Positions 33,591 to 45,174 of a stretch of 64,000 nt of DNA are shown here, piece after piece (position 1 is the first letter of the stretch; each line of letters starts with the position of its first letter). This DNA is from Rhinopithecus roxellana (Eukaryota > Chordata > Mammalia > Primates > Cercopithecidae). The stretch spans positions 32,319,483 to 32,383,482 of the forward strand of contig NC_044561.1 of assembly GCF_007565055.1 (NCBI RefSeq). Reading direction: 5' to 3'. The notes beneath the pieces were generated by a model. The model saw only the letters and a program-made list of their open reading frames with translations. It was not told where the DNA came from and made no database searches. The position numbers were made by a program, and so were the translations under genes.

Positions 33591-35394
33591 CCCTTCAGAA
33601 TTCAAAGTTGATTACAATTATGTATAGGTAGAAAAGGATTTCAACAATATCAACACAAATATGGCACTGTCACTGAAAATCTGCAGTCAACATAGGTATA
33701 CAAAAAGGAAAGAGAAATACTTGGAAGATCCAAACAAATTTATACCCTGCCAAAATATATCTAAGTAACTGTTTTCTATTTGATATTTCTAGAATTACAG
33801 ACTACTAGGAAAACCTGAGACAGTTAGCAGCAGCTAGTGGCACAGGTGAGATATCTTTCAAATCTCAGTGGCTTTCGTGTGGAGGTTGACTGATGGAAGA
33901 AGAAAAACCTCTTTTCGATAAAGTACAAACAATTGCTTCAAGCACTCTGACTTCACCTTGACCTGTTTCCAAGTGATTAATTTCATCATATAAATAGCTA
34001 TAATACAACACTGACAGGGCTTCGGCTTAGACAACCCTTCACCCCTGGCCCTCAGGCCTCAATTCCTTTACTATTTATATCTTTAGGAGCTGGCACCAGT
34101 TTTTCTTGTAACAATGCAACAATGACTACTAAATCTAGATCTTTTATGTTCTGCCCAACCTCCCCCAAAATACTGATGTTCAGAGTATTGTACAGTAGAC
34201 AGACAATCCATCATGTCAAATGTGCTGGCAGACTGGCTGACTTCTGCCTTTATGGAATTCAATGCCTTGCCAAGTAAATAAATATAGTAAAAAACACATC
34301 CAAAATTAGATATGCCCTTAAATAAGTTATTATAGGAAATTTGCCAAGAGGTTTTTCTTTCCTGTCTCCCAGACTGCCTGTGTGTAAGGTCAAAAGGTCA
34401 GAGTAGATTATGCCTAGCCAGTCCTAACATCACACCGTCACGAAGTTCCACTCTGCTTCATGAACCTTCCTGCTAATCAAAGCAAGCCTGGGGAGTCTGT
34501 TCAAAGTTACTGAAGGATTATTTAGCAATCCTGCCAGAGCTCCTCGCCTATTGTTCACAACCAGGAGCGTTATCTCATCTTTGGGCCAGAGCACAGTTTA
34601 TCTTTCCTCAGAAAGACAGATATGAAAGCGCTTAAGGAGCACACACTCGCTCTCTAGCCAATCATGAAAAATCACATCCAAAAGCTATTTTGCAACTTCT
34701 CAGCTACTGGGTCAATTTGTCCGATATCTAAATAGTTCCTCCTTTTGTTAAAGAAATTTCCTGCTTTGAAGAAAACATCAGAGATGAAAGGTTACAAAAA
34801 CTTGGTGGAGTGAGAAGAACCTTGCACTGGACATAACTCATAACGAGATGCATTCCCTTTAAAATCAAACAAGAAGGAAGCTTTTGTTGCAGTTAAACTG
34901 GTCCAACTTCCATTATGTTTAAAATGACTTTTGTTCAGAAGTGTACAAACCAAAGGTGTTTGCTATAAAACTTTACCAGTTAGGGTATTATTTTTTAAAA
35001 GATAAATAAACATACCTCTTCTAAATACTTAAAACTTGAAATATTTCACTCAGATGCAAATTGATTTTTGACGCTGATGATGAAGTAGGGGTCTTGAATG
35101 CTGCACACTGAAGTGTAACTGCCTTTCCATGCAGGCATGACCAGAGCATAGTTAATATCCCACATATTTGAGGCACAGAGATCTAAAAATCTCTGTGTAG
35201 CACTGCCAGGAGCTTGAAATCGAGGAGCGAAAAGTATTTGAATAGCCAAAATTAACATTGCAAAGCCCTGACTTGAAAGCCAATGTAAATCCTACAAGTG
35301 AATCCCATGCCATAACTCATCTGATTAACTTGATTTTTACATTTACTTTACCCATTTTAAGCACAGAAAAGGGCAGAGAGCAGGCTGGGTCCAT
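33591..35394. other. Repeat-poor unassigned DNA
   Basis: About 1.8 kb in which I see no transposon family. It has a higher share of mixed-composition sequence than its surroundings (for example 34380-34700). Short open frames lack domains. It could be ordinary unique DNA, and I see no splice or promoter structure strong enough to call. Confidence 0.45.
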
Positions 35395-35399
35395 ATTAC

Positions 35400-35802
35400 A
35401 TTCACTCGCGTGCTTGTGAAGAGATCACCAAACAGGCTTTGTGTGAGCAGTAAAAGCTTTTAATCACCTGGGTGCAGGCGGGCTGAGCCGAAAAGAGAGT
35501 CAGGGAAGGGAGATAGGGATGGGGCCGTTTTATAGGGTTTGGGTAGGTAAAGGAAAATTACAGTCAAAGGGGGTTGTTCTCTGGCGGGCAGGGGTCACAA
35601 GGTGCTCAGTGGGGGAGCTTTTGAGCCAGGATGAGCAAGGAGAAGGCATTTCACAAAGTAATGTCATCAGTTAAGGCAGGAACAGGCCATTTTCACTTCT
35701 TTTGTGGTGGAATGTCATCAGTTAAGGCAGGAACCGGCCATCTGGATGTGTACGTGCAGGTCACAGGGGATATGATGGCTTAGCTTGGACTCAGGCCTGC
35801 CA
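35400..35802 (-). mobile_element. LTR7-like (HERV-H family) solo LTR
   Basis: On the minus strand it opens TGGCAGGCCTGAGTCCAAGC, passes AGCCATCATATCCCCTGTGA and CTCTTTTCGGCTCAGCCCGC, and ends in the CACACAAAGCCTGTTTGGTG block, all LTR7-family landmarks. A perfect 5-bp target duplication ATTAC flanks it (35395-35399 and 35803-35807). An internal ~30-bp unit (AATGTCATCAGTTAAGGCAG onward) is present twice. No HERV-H interior remains. The exact LTR7 subfamily is uncertain. Confidence 0.85.
35527..35534 (-). promoter_or_regulatory. LTR7-like TATA box
   Basis: The minus strand reads CCTATAAAACGGCCCC, an intact TATA box in the position expected for the U3/R boundary of the LTR. About 70 bp downstream (minus direction) is ATTAAA (35464-35459), a usable poly(A)-signal variant. 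Whether the promoter is active cannot be seen from sequence. Confidence 0.6.
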
Positions 35803-35807
35803 ATTAC

Positions 35808-36841
35808 TATACTTGCTTTACAGATGAGAAAACCCCAGACTTAATTAGGTTAACTATGTTGCCCAAGTCCAAACATTAAATATTTTAGATTTTAGGGAAT
35901 ATGATCATAACTTGTTTAATAAAGAAGATAAATTCAGAGATCCTTCACTATCAGAAACCTCTTTCTCAGTATGTAAAGCGGAGGCATATAAGTGTCTTTG
36001 CAGGTTGGGATCTGTCCAAGTGAGAGCTGGCTTTCTCTAGCCCTTCAGCTGCCAGTTCTGTCTGCCAGTGTTGCTCGGTCTTGGAGGTGTTTTACCAACT
36101 TGTGATAAGCTATTGAATAAGATCAGAATAGGGCTAAAGAAAGTCTATACCAGGGAAGTGGTAGCAGGATTAAAATGAGAGAATGACTTGAAAGATGTTT
36201 TAGAAACAATACTTGAGACTGATCGAAAGGTAAGCATCCATCATCTATTCTATTCCTTTTCGGGAAATACCTCATGGACGGATGATATATGATTGACAGG
36301 TATAATTTCCTATGATTTATATTCATATGACTCATAACTTTGTTTTTGATAAATAGCTTCCATTCATATTTAAACTATATGATTTTATAATAAATATTGA
36401 ATTGTTCTCTAAATATATAGCTTTTATGACCAAACTATACTGTGACTAGATTTCTGCTTTAGACAAACTGAATATTAGATTAGGCTACACATCACCTGAT
36501 GTGTCTTGATGATACCACTCTTAATGAACACAGCCCTTACGAAAATGACTAGCATCACAGATAATGCTATTGTACTAGTCCAGCTATCAGCTATTTCTCT
36601 TCATTAGATCTCCCCTGAAGGAACCAATGACTTTCATAAGTCATTCCCTTATAAAGTGACCATACAACTGTAACACGTGCAAATACAGGCTACTGAGATT
36701 AGTCTTGTGTAATACTGATCTTGTAGTCTTTATGGAAATCAGAGACATGTGAAGAGGTCACAGTCTCTTCATCTGCACTCTTACTGGCAGTATCTACTTC
36801 CTGCATTCAAAAAGAGCCTCTTGCACACAATGTCATCAGTA
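35808..36841. other. Unassigned DNA with possible MIR trace
   Basis: TTTACAGATGAGAAAACCCC near 35818 resembles a minus-strand MIR, interrupted on its left by the LTR7-like insertion. The rest has no recognised element. Confidence 0.4.
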
Positions 36842-37167
36842 TACAGTTAATCTTCATTATTCCTGAATTGGCCTACTTGTTAAAATGTATTTGAAACCCC
36901 CCAAATCAACACTTGCAGTGCTTTCATAGGCATTTGTGGACATACACAAAGAGAAAAATTAAGTCACTCCATGTGCAGGTTCTCAGCTGATGTTGAAAAA
37001 GGTGATGCTCTGCTACCTCTTTGCAGCCCTGCTTTTAGTAAATGAGTGTCTCTTTCCTGATCTTTTTAGTGTCATGTTTTTCACGTTTTTGTGCTTTTTT
37101 GTCGGTAATTTCTCTGTGTAAATTGGCCCCTCAAATGTAATGCCGAACTGCTATCTAGTGTTTCTAA

Positions 37168-37437
37168 GTGCAAAAGGTGTGCCTTCTAGAGAATATATGT
37201 ATGTTAAAAAGGCTTCATTCAGGCATGTGTTATTGTACTCTTGGCTGTCAGTTCAGTGTTAATGAATCAGCAGCATGGTGTATCCAGAAAAAGGAAGAGA
37301 AAATTTACTATCTCTATGAGAGGTTATCCTGGAAAGAGTTAAAGTTAACATTTATAGTTCATAATGAAACCATAGAAAAGATGGAAAACTGGCTAAATTT
37401 GTGGACTCATGAGATGACAACCAGTAAAAATGTGTAG
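37168..37437 (+). pseudogene. Tigger-like transposase N-terminal fragment
   Basis: An 89-codon open stretch contains LKRLHSGMCYCTLGCQFSVN-ESA followed by KKEEKIYY and later MENWLNLWTHEMT. This fits the N-terminal DNA-binding (CENP-B/psq helix-turn-helix) region of jerky/Tigger transposases. That domain binds the transposon ends in an active element. Here the frame ends at 37437 and no DDE catalytic part is visible. The apparent start codon is probably not the original one. It lies inside the Tigger-type element. Confidence 0.5.
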
Positions 37438-37442
37438 GGGAC

Positions 37443-37530
37443 AGTTTTGTTGTGAGGCTGAAAGTCAAAAAAATCTTATGGTTATAAGTTGTGAGGCTGA
37501 AAGTCAGTTTTGTTGTGAGGCTGAAAGTAA
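37443..37530 (+). repeat. Three copies of a ~20-bp unit
   Basis: GTTGTGAGGCTGAAAGT occurs three times, with starts near 37449, 37487 and 37513. Two of the copies are preceded by AGTTTT, and A-runs follow the first and third. It lies just after the transposase fragment, inside the Tigger-type element. Confidence 0.85.
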
Positions 37531-38134
37531 AAAAAAAACAGGATCAGGACAATGTTAAGCTCTTTGTGGCTCATGCTGAGAAGCTTACATATTTTGAAGG
37601 GCAATGTGTCATGAATATGTTAAATTTTCAGGTGAGGCAGGTTCTGCAGCTTAGGATACTGTGAAGAATTTTAAGAATACCTGCTAAGTGGGATACAGAA
37701 GTAGGATTAGGTGGGAGAGCAGGTTACAAGACTGACTAATTTTAGGAGGATGTTGACAAACAAATATGTATACTACAAATGGTGTTTAGGTTGAGGAAAA
37801 TGTCTTGAGCAGAGGCTTGTGGGAAAATAACTCTGGAATTACCGTAGGAGCAATAGTTTAGTATTTTCTAACTCGTTGTTAATGGTGGCTTTATAGAACC
37901 CATTACAGCAAATAGTAAGAATTGACTATATTTATCTTAGATATGAAGGAAATGCTCTGTTCTCCAAAACAGATTTCCCAAACTGTATCATGGAATATTA
38001 ATGAGTGCTATTAAAAATGCTTAGTTCTTCAATCAAACAAATAATAAATAACTAATAATAAAAATCTGAAATCCCATAATTTTGTAAAACGCTGGCTAAA
38101 GTAAAATAATTATTTTTTCTTTCTTTCTTCTGGA

Positions 38135-38705
38135 TTTTTATTTTTAGAAACAGGGTTTTGCTGCCATCCCAGCTGGAGTGCAGTGGTGCGATCATAGTTC
38201 ACTGCAGCGTCGATTGCTGGGCTCAAGCGATCTTCCTATCTCAACCTCCAGAGTAGCTGGGACTACAGGCATGCAACATCACACCAAGCTTATTTATTTA
38301 TTTATTTATTTATTTATTGAGACAGAGTCTCGCTGTGCCGCCCAGGCTGGAGTGCAGTGGCCGGATCTCAGCTCACTGCAAGCTCCGCCTCCCGGGTTCA
38401 CGCCATTCTCCTGCCTCAGCCTCCTGAGTAGCTGGGACTACAGGCGCCCGCCACCTCGCCCGGCTAGTTTTTTGTATTTTTTAGTAGAGACGGGGTTTCA
38501 CCGTGTTAGCCAGGATGGTCTCGATCTCCTGACCTCGTGATCCGCCCGTCTCGGCCTCCCAAAGTGCTGGGATTACAGGCTTGAGCCACCGCGCCCGGTC
38601 CAATATATTTATTTTCTTGTAGAGATGGGGTCTCGCTGTGTTGCAGACTGGTCTTAAACTGCTAACCTCAAGCTATCCTCTCCTGTGGGGATTACACCTA
38701 CCTAT
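38135..38705 (-). mobile_element. Old AluJ-like element split by AluY
   Basis: Minus-strand Alu sequence is found at 38135-38290 (GAAACAGGGTTTTGCTGCCA onward) and again at 38601-38705 (GTAGAGATGGGGTCTCGCTG onward). The two halves are separated by a younger AluY. The CpG sites are decayed. Confidence 0.85.
38319..38600 (-). mobile_element. Young AluY (Old World monkey-type)
   Basis: From GAGACAGAGTCTCGCTGTGC to CCACCGCGCCCGG. It has many intact CpGs and the same GGCCGGATCTCAGC, CCGCCCGTCTCGG and GGCTTGAGCC variants (plus-strand text) as the AluY at 13781. A (TATT)n stretch at its left probably includes the tail and target site. Confidence 0.93.
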
Positions 38706-39335
38706 TTCTTTTTTTTTTCCTTTCGTTTTTAAATGGACAAATAATAATAATTGTGCATATTCATGGCAGGTACCTAGCATTGTTTCAATACATAACAATG
38801 TTTAGTAATCAGATTAGGTTAATTAGCATACCTATTATCTCAAACATTTATCATTTCTTTGTGTTGGGAATGTTCAATGCATTCCTCATTTTAGCCATTT
38901 CACACTATATAATATATAGTAATATATTATTGTCAACTATAGTCACCTTACAGTGGTATAGAATACTGGAATGTATTCCTCCTATCTAACTGTAATTTTG
39001 TACCCTTTAACAAATCTCTTCCTTTCCCTCTATCTTTCCCAGCCTCTGGTATTCTCTGTTCTACTTTTTACTTTTATGAAGTCAACTTTTTTTTTTTTTT
39101 TTAACTTCCACGTATGACAGAGCATGTGGTATTTAACTTTCTGTTCCTGGCTTAATTCACTTAATAGAACATCCTCCAGTTCCATTCATATTGACACAGT
39201 GACAGTATATTATTCTTTTTTATGGCTCAGTAGTACTTTTTTGTCCATTTTCTTTATCCACTCATCTACTGTTGAGCACCTAGTTTGACTCCGTATCTCA
39301 GCCATTGTGAATAGTACTACAATAAACACGGAAAA
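38706..39335 (-). mobile_element. L1 3' end fragment
   Basis: L1 antisense 3'UTR and ORF2 end: TGTGCATATTCATGG, GTCAACTATAGTCACCTTAC, ACATCCTCCAGTTCCATTCA, TATGGCTCAGTAGTACTTTT and ATTGTGAATAGTACTACAAT. It stops near ACAATAAACACGG. Confidence 0.82.
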
Positions 39336-39454
39336 CAAATGTTCCCCACTAAATTTCTCAAAGCCGTTGAAATAATAATCTGTAAAGAGAAACCACATGT
39401 AGCTTTGCCTGAACTCTTTTCAACATCTGTGTTACGTGGAATAGTAAAAAACAC

Positions 39455-39595
39455 TTCTTTAGCACTTTTTTTGTGCCATTCTTCTAGACACTTTTCTATA
39501 TTAACACGTTTAATCTTCACAGTCACTCTATTAGGATAAGATCTATATATGATCCCATTTTCAAGATGAGGAAATGAAGGCAAAGAACCAAGCCA
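39455..39595 (-). repeat. MIR fragment
   Basis: TTTAATCTTCACAGTCACTC, TTAGGATAAGATCTAT and CCATTTTCAAGATGAGGAAA follow the antisense MIR core and tail order. Confidence 0.65.
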
Positions 39596-40329
39596 ACTGG
39601 CTTTCTTCCCTGTACTCTTAAGTTCTATATCGTGCTAAACATTTTTGAGAAAATGATGTTTTAAACATAGAAGAATCAAACACTGATCACAGAGTGCAAT
39701 GTTCAGGCTTTTCTGTGATCTGGCCTCAACCCATCTGTGCAATCACAGGTCCCTTTCCCCTTATACACTGCATTTACTAAAACCTGTCACCCACTGACCA
39801 AGCCGCATGCCTTATACCATTGCCCATATTCCATATTCAGGGACTCAACATTCTCTTCTTCAACATTTCAGCTCCCACTTTTGCATTGAAGCCTTAAGCT
39901 GACTCTTCCAAAAAAGACATGGAAGAAAAGCAAAACTGGAATCTGACTTGTTATGATTGCAGTTTGGAGAATGATTTAAAGAGAGGGTGTAGTACATTTA
40001 GGATGCTTTGGATTCAGGGATTTGTTTATGAATTGTATTTCGACCATATATTCTGATTTCCTAACCAAATGCCTTGAAAACAAGGGCTATGGATTGGATT
40101 CTTCACTCACTCCAAGCTCCAGTAAAATCTGGGAAAGTGTCTCAGATATTGTATATCTTAATTGTATATTGTACATTTTAATATCTCTGATATTATATAC
40201 ATTAGTAAGTCAACATAAGGCAAATGTTTTTATTAATAAAATGCTTATATGTACAAATATATTTTTGTTAAACATTTATCTCTCTGTAAATATTTTATTT
40301 AACTCAGAAATAGATTATATTGAGGACTT
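39596..40329. other. Unassigned intergenic DNA
   Basis: No gene or named repeat. A 132-codon plus-strand frame (40022-40420) is rich in Ile/Leu/Tyr, runs into the L1 fragment downstream, and has no domain I recognise. Confidence 0.4.
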
Positions 40330-40935
40330 AAAAAATTTATTTTATTTTAGGTTCAGGAGCTATGTGTGCTTGTTTCTTACATGGGTATTACATGGGTACT
40401 TGCAGGGAACGCACTTCTAGTGCGCCCATCACCCAAGTATTAAACATTGTGCCAAACAGGCAATTTTTCAATCCTCACTCCCCTCTTATCGTCCACGCTT
40501 TTGGAGTTCCCAGTGTCTATTATCTCCATCTTGATGTTCATGTCTGCCCGTTGCTAAGCTTCTACTTATAAGGGAGAATACATGATATTTGATCTTCTGC
40601 TTCTGAGTTAGTTCACTCCGGATAATGGCCTCTAGCTCCATTCATGCTGCTGCAAAGGATACGATCTTAATGTTTATTATGGCTGTATGATATTCCATTA
40701 TCCAAGCAACCATTGATGGGTACTTAGGTTGGTTCTGTGACTTCTCTATTGTGAACAGTGCTGCAATAAACATCCAAATGGAGGTGTCTTTTTAAATATA
40801 ACGCTTTCTTTTTCTTTGGGGAGATGCCAAGTAGTGTAATTGCTGGGTGGAATAGTAGTTCTATTTTTAGTGCTCTGAGATTTCTCTATACTGTGTTTCA
40901 TAGGGGTTGAACTAATTTACATTCCTACCAACATT
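40330..40935 (-). mobile_element. L1 3' end fragment
   Basis: L1 antisense text: GGTTCAGGAGCTATGTGTGC, TACATGGGTACTTGCAGGG, TAATGGCCTCTAGCTCCATT, GAACAGTGCTGCAATAAACA and GTAATTGCTGGGTGGAATAG. It is 5'-truncated at ATTCCTACCAACA. Confidence 0.85.
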
Positions 40936-41479
40936 TTTAAAACTGGAATTTGGCAATAAAAATAAAACAATGATTATTAAACAGCATTTAGTAGAAAAAA
41001 TAATTCTTATGTTGGTGTAAATTTGAGGCTAACCATGAGGTAACAGAGTTTGAGTAAGCTTTCAGAGTTTTGTGTACATACAAAAAGATATATTGTGCAA
41101 CAAGTCTTACAGAATTAGAAAACTAATTTTTATCTGTTTAGGAGGTAAGCCAACCATAGAGAAGACATTGAAAAAGACTTTGAATAGTGATCAGACTTGA
41201 GTCCACAGTAAATGGATATATGTCTGGTGAGAATTTAAGCTTAACAAAATTGGATGAACAGTTTTTCTCTATTTAGAAACAGGTAGCAGTTTTTCATTCG
41301 TATAAATGTATCTGTTCATTTTTTTCACCATTATTGGCAGCATGTTGAAAATGCCTAATTCCTGTTGAGTAGGTTGAGACACTTCCATTTTACAAGTGTA
41401 GATTTATCTATTTTCTGAGTGAGTCTCCTGCTACTAAGATGAGAGAAATGACAAAACTCAGTGTCAGAGATGCCTGGGT
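40936..41479. other. Unassigned intergenic DNA
   Basis: Nothing recognised. Confidence 0.45.
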
Positions 41480-42110
41480 TTCAGCTGACCCTCACTGAGA
41501 AAATGAGGTCATTGAGAAAATTCCTTAATCCTTCTGTATTAAGGAATTCGTTTCCTATTACTGCTGTAACAAATTACTATGAACTTTGAAATATAAAACA
41601 ATACAAATTAATTATATTATATTTCTGGAGGTCAGAGCCCTAAAATCCAGGTATTGTCAGGGCGGCATCTGTTCCCTTGCCTTTTCCAGCTTCTAGAGGC
41701 CACCTACATTCCTTGGCTCACAGCCCCACTCTCTGTCTTCAAGGGCAGCAGCATAGTAACTTTAACTCTCTCTTACTCTTTCTCTCTGAATTCTGCTTCT
41801 CTGATCACATCTTCCTCCTCTCGTTACCTTACAAGCAATTTTGTGATAACATTGGCACACCTGGATGATTCAAGATAACTTTTCTATCTCAAGACCCTTA
41901 ACTTAAGTCATGCCTGCAATATCCATTTTGCCATGTAAAGTAATGTATTGACGAGTTCTGCGGATCAGGACAGGCATATCTTTGAGAAAACATTATTGCT
42001 TGTACTATACCCTCTAAGTCTCATTTTCATCATATATAAAATGGGAGCCATAATTAGTGCTCACTCTAGCATTGAAATACGCTCTTAACATATCAACTGG
42101 CATATAGAGG
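41480..42110 (+). repeat. MIR split by a MaLR-like LTR
   Basis: MIR-like text (GAAAATTCCTTAATCCTTCT) before about 41537 continues after about 42006 (TAAGTCTCATTTTCATCATA, AAAATGGGAGCCATAATTAG), consistent with one MIR interrupted by a later insertion. Confidence 0.5.
41538..42005 (-). mobile_element. MaLR/MLT1-like LTR
   Basis: Plus-strand text such as TGCTGTAACAAATTACTATG, TTTCCAGCTTCTAGAGGCCA, CATTCCTTGGCTCACAGCCC and CTTAACTTAAGTCATGCCTG is the antisense of a common MLT1-like LTR. Subfamily not assigned. Confidence 0.65.
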
Positions 42111-42269
42111 GTATTTGATTCCACATAATTATTTTATAAGTCTGTGTGGTGATGCTTTATTTGTTTTGCATCATCTCAGAGTATTTTATTTATTGCTTTC
42201 TTCTTATATGTCTCACCATGTTGAATCATCATATTTCAGACATTTATTCAACAAATAATTATTGACCAA

Positions 42270-42630
42270 ATCAAATGATTGAATGTTTGTATCTCCCTCC
42301 TACCCCAAATTCATATATTGAAACCCTAATCCCAATGTGATGATATTTAGAGGTAGGGCCGTTGAGAAGTAATTAGGTCTTGAGGGTGCAGCCCTCATGA
42401 ATGGGTTAGTGCCATTAGAAGTAGTGCAGAGAGCTAGCTCTCTTTCTGTCGTAGGAGGATGCAATGAGAAGTGGGTGATCTGCAGTCTGAAAGAGGGCCC
42501 TAATCAAAACTCAACCATGCAGACATTCTGATCTCAGGCTTTCAGCCTCCAGGACTAGAATAAATAAATTTATATTGTTCACAGGTTACCCAGTCTATGG
42601 TGGTCTTTTGTTACAACAAAGTCTGAGCTC
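42270..42630 (+). mobile_element. MST/MLT1-type MaLR LTR
   Basis: Plus-strand order fits: TTCATATATTGAAACCCTAA, AATGTGATGATATTTAGAGG, GCAGCCCTCATGAATGGGTT, TTTCAGCCTCCAGGACTAG, then ACCCAGTCTATGGTGGTCTT and TTGTTACAACA. It is an old solo LTR. Confidence 0.75.
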
Positions 42631-44229
42631 AGGTATCCAGTTAGTGCCAGTGCTGGATTAGAAGCTAGTGCCTTATGCTGCATCCCTCAGGTTTTCCAAA
42701 GCCAAGTTATTTCAGATTGCGCCTTTCATCTTGAGATGTATCATGTCCTTCACTGGCCTCTCGTTTTCAAAACTCTCTTTACTAGAGTCTGGTCCCTCAC
42801 TGCTTCCATCTGTGTACCTTGCTTGGCCTGGAGGAATGTAAGCCTTTCCCATGCCTCAGATGACTCTTTGACTAAGAGTGACTTCAGGCTTAATTTGGAT
42901 AGCAGGATGTTGGAGCGCTCTCCTAGCATTACCAGCTCAGCACTCATCAGGAGGCCCTGCCTCATCCCTCATTGTCTGGGGCTGGAGTCTTGTTTTGATA
43001 TATACAAAAAGATAAGTCAACAATTAAAAACACTGGTGATTTGGTAATGCAGTCTAAGAGGTGAAAACATTAGAAAGAAAAATTAGGGAGGAAGAGGTAT
43101 CCAGCATAGGCAGCAACGAATGAAGGAGCCCAAAGAGGGAACACAGTGGTGTGCTGAGGGAGATACAGGTATTGCATTTGATGCCGTGAACCCGGTGAGG
43201 TGAAAACAACAGGCTTGTGCAATTTCTTGAGCATTTCATGTGCTGTGTGTGGTGGTAGATTCAGGCAGCACCTTCATCTGTTCATAAGGGCACAACTGAA
43301 AGGAGTTTTTCTTTGCTCTTCTCTGAGTCCTTGGAGGTATTACCTGATTTCTTATACCCGTCCTCCAAGCAGGTATGTAATCAGAAACTCCCCAGCAGGA
43401 GAGAGTTCTAGAGGAAGGTCTGCTAGATACAGAGTTTTTGTAATATTCTTGGTGAAGATTGACACAATGAAATGGAGTGCCCAATATACTTATAAAATCT
43501 GCTTGGGCGGATGTGAAAATTTATCAGTAGGGATAGGAATTAATCAAATAGTTGTATAAATACGTATCAAATTGCTAGATTCTAAAATATACACTATTCT
43601 TTCTTCTCTTTTAACATCTCTGTAATAGCAGTGAATCTCACAATTATTGATGGCTTGCCAGTAGTTGTGCCATGGTAGTTGCGATTAATTGCCTGTGCAT
43701 AAGCATGAAAAATTCCAGAATGGATGACAGCAATTTCCCAGAGACAAAAGTGGAAAACACTTTTAAGAAGTACTACACCATCAACACTCCTGATGACACA
43801 GCAGATACTATTGTATGAGCAAGCACAGACATCAACCATTCCGACTTGAAAAGTAGTGCAGATTATTTGGGCTCTGAGGGATAATGAAGACATTTTATAA
43901 ATACTTTAATCAACATTTTTGAACAAAACGCAAAGTATGCGAAAGAATGTAATATTATAAAATATAAGCAGATAGGGCTAAACAGCTCATTCTTTAAGAT
44001 AAAACAAAAATTCTAATAAGAATGTGAATGTCATAGTTTGATTGGCAATAGTTTTATTAAATAATGTATCTTCAAATCAGTAGACTTAGATTGGATGAAG
44101 TATAGTGATAATTAGCACAATTGCATTTGTGATATAAAGAAGTATGAAATGGAATGAAAGTAAAAAATGGAGAGATAAATTTAGGACTATAATTTAGAGC
44201 TATCCTGAAGAAGTGGCATTAAGATAAAA
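42631..44229. other. Unassigned intergenic DNA
   Basis: No gene or element recognised. Open frames of 60-119 codons on both strands (42736-43893) overlap one another and show no domain. Confidence 0.4.
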
Positions 44230-44720
44230 TTAAGTAGCATTATAGACAAAACTTTGCAGATAATCAGGGGTTCACTTACTGATGAAGTAGCGCAGGTGGT
44301 CATTGCAGGCCAGAGAAGCATTCTGTGTAGAGGCCCATACGAAAGAAGGTGTCATGGTCTAGAGCAAGCAGGGCTGTGTTGGGCAGTGAGCCTGGACAGG
44401 TAGAGGGTGGTTACTTTGGACTTTATTGTGAAATCATTGAAAAGCCATAAAGGCTTTAGGCACTTATGTGATAAAACCAGTTTTGTGTTTTGTAAGCTTA
44501 CTGTTTTTGCAAGGTGGAGGGTAGCTTGAGGGGTGAATGATGGTGAAGCTAGGATTCACTTAGGGGCTTCTACAATCATTCAGGTGAAAACTAATGGTGA
44601 CTGCACTAGAACAGTGACAGTGGAAACTAATGGAAGTGGAAAGAATTGAGAGATCATTGAAGGTAGTAAAGGGGGAGTGATGCGGTGATGGGATCCAGAC
44701 TTCTGATGATGGACACTTCA
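44230..44720 (+). repeat. Possible ancient L2-like repeat
   Basis: GTCATTGCAGGCCAGAGAAG, GGACTTTATTGTGAAATCAT and TTCTACAATCATTCAGGTGA, in this order, resemble the same ancient dispersed family as 20835-21250. It is diverged and the family name is tentative. Confidence 0.4.
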
Positions 44721-45126
44721 TCCTGGAAGTTGCAGTGTTCTCCTTTACTCTTAATGGATGATTTCATGTTCTAGTAGAGTGATAGCATTGAGAAAGGTTA
44801 GAAGTGGGGAAACTGGTGAAATATTGAAGAAGTATTAAATGTGGGACATCTTTGTATATGCAGATTGTGAATAAAATAATTAACATCCATAAACACATGC
44901 ACAACTAGGTGAATTATGATTCCATTTTTGAGATAAGAACTGGAGGTGCAGACTCAGGGGCATCTACAGGGAGATTCATTTTGAACAACTGTGTTAGGGA
45001 TCTTTCTGATATCTAAAGGAGATGCGTAACAGGTTATCATGTTTATAAATATATAGATGTAGAACTCAGAAGACATACTCAGAAAACTGGAGATATGAAT
45101 TTCTAAACAGATGGCAATTAAATCCA
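44721..45126. other. Unassigned intergenic DNA
   Basis: Nothing recognised. Confidence 0.4.
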
Positions 45127-45174
45127 CAGAATAGACTATGCTGAAGTGGACAGAATAGACTATGCTGAAATGGT
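45127..45174. repeat. 24-bp tandem duplication
   Basis: CAGAATAGACTATGCTGAAG-type unit occurs twice head to tail (45127-45150 and 45151-45174), differing at two positions. It lies at the left edge of an MLT1 LTR. Confidence 0.9.

Larger units (their letters stand above)
36844..37928 (+). mobile_element. Tigger-type DNA transposon remnant
   Basis: The ends form imperfect terminal inverted repeats (CAGTTAATCTTCATTATT at the left, and AATAGTAAGAATTGACTA at the right, whose reverse complement is similar), each beside a TA dinucleotide (36842-36843 and 37929-37930) as in pogo/Tigger insertions. Subterminal text such as GAGCAATAGTTTAGTATTTT and GGCTTTATAGAACCCATTAC matches my memory of Tigger ends. 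It is about 1.1 kb, shorter than full-length Tigger elements, so much of the transposase is deleted. Confidence 0.62.

Noticed and set aside
38178..38540. 120-codon open frame
   Set aside because: It is Alu sequence read through (AluJ plus AluY).
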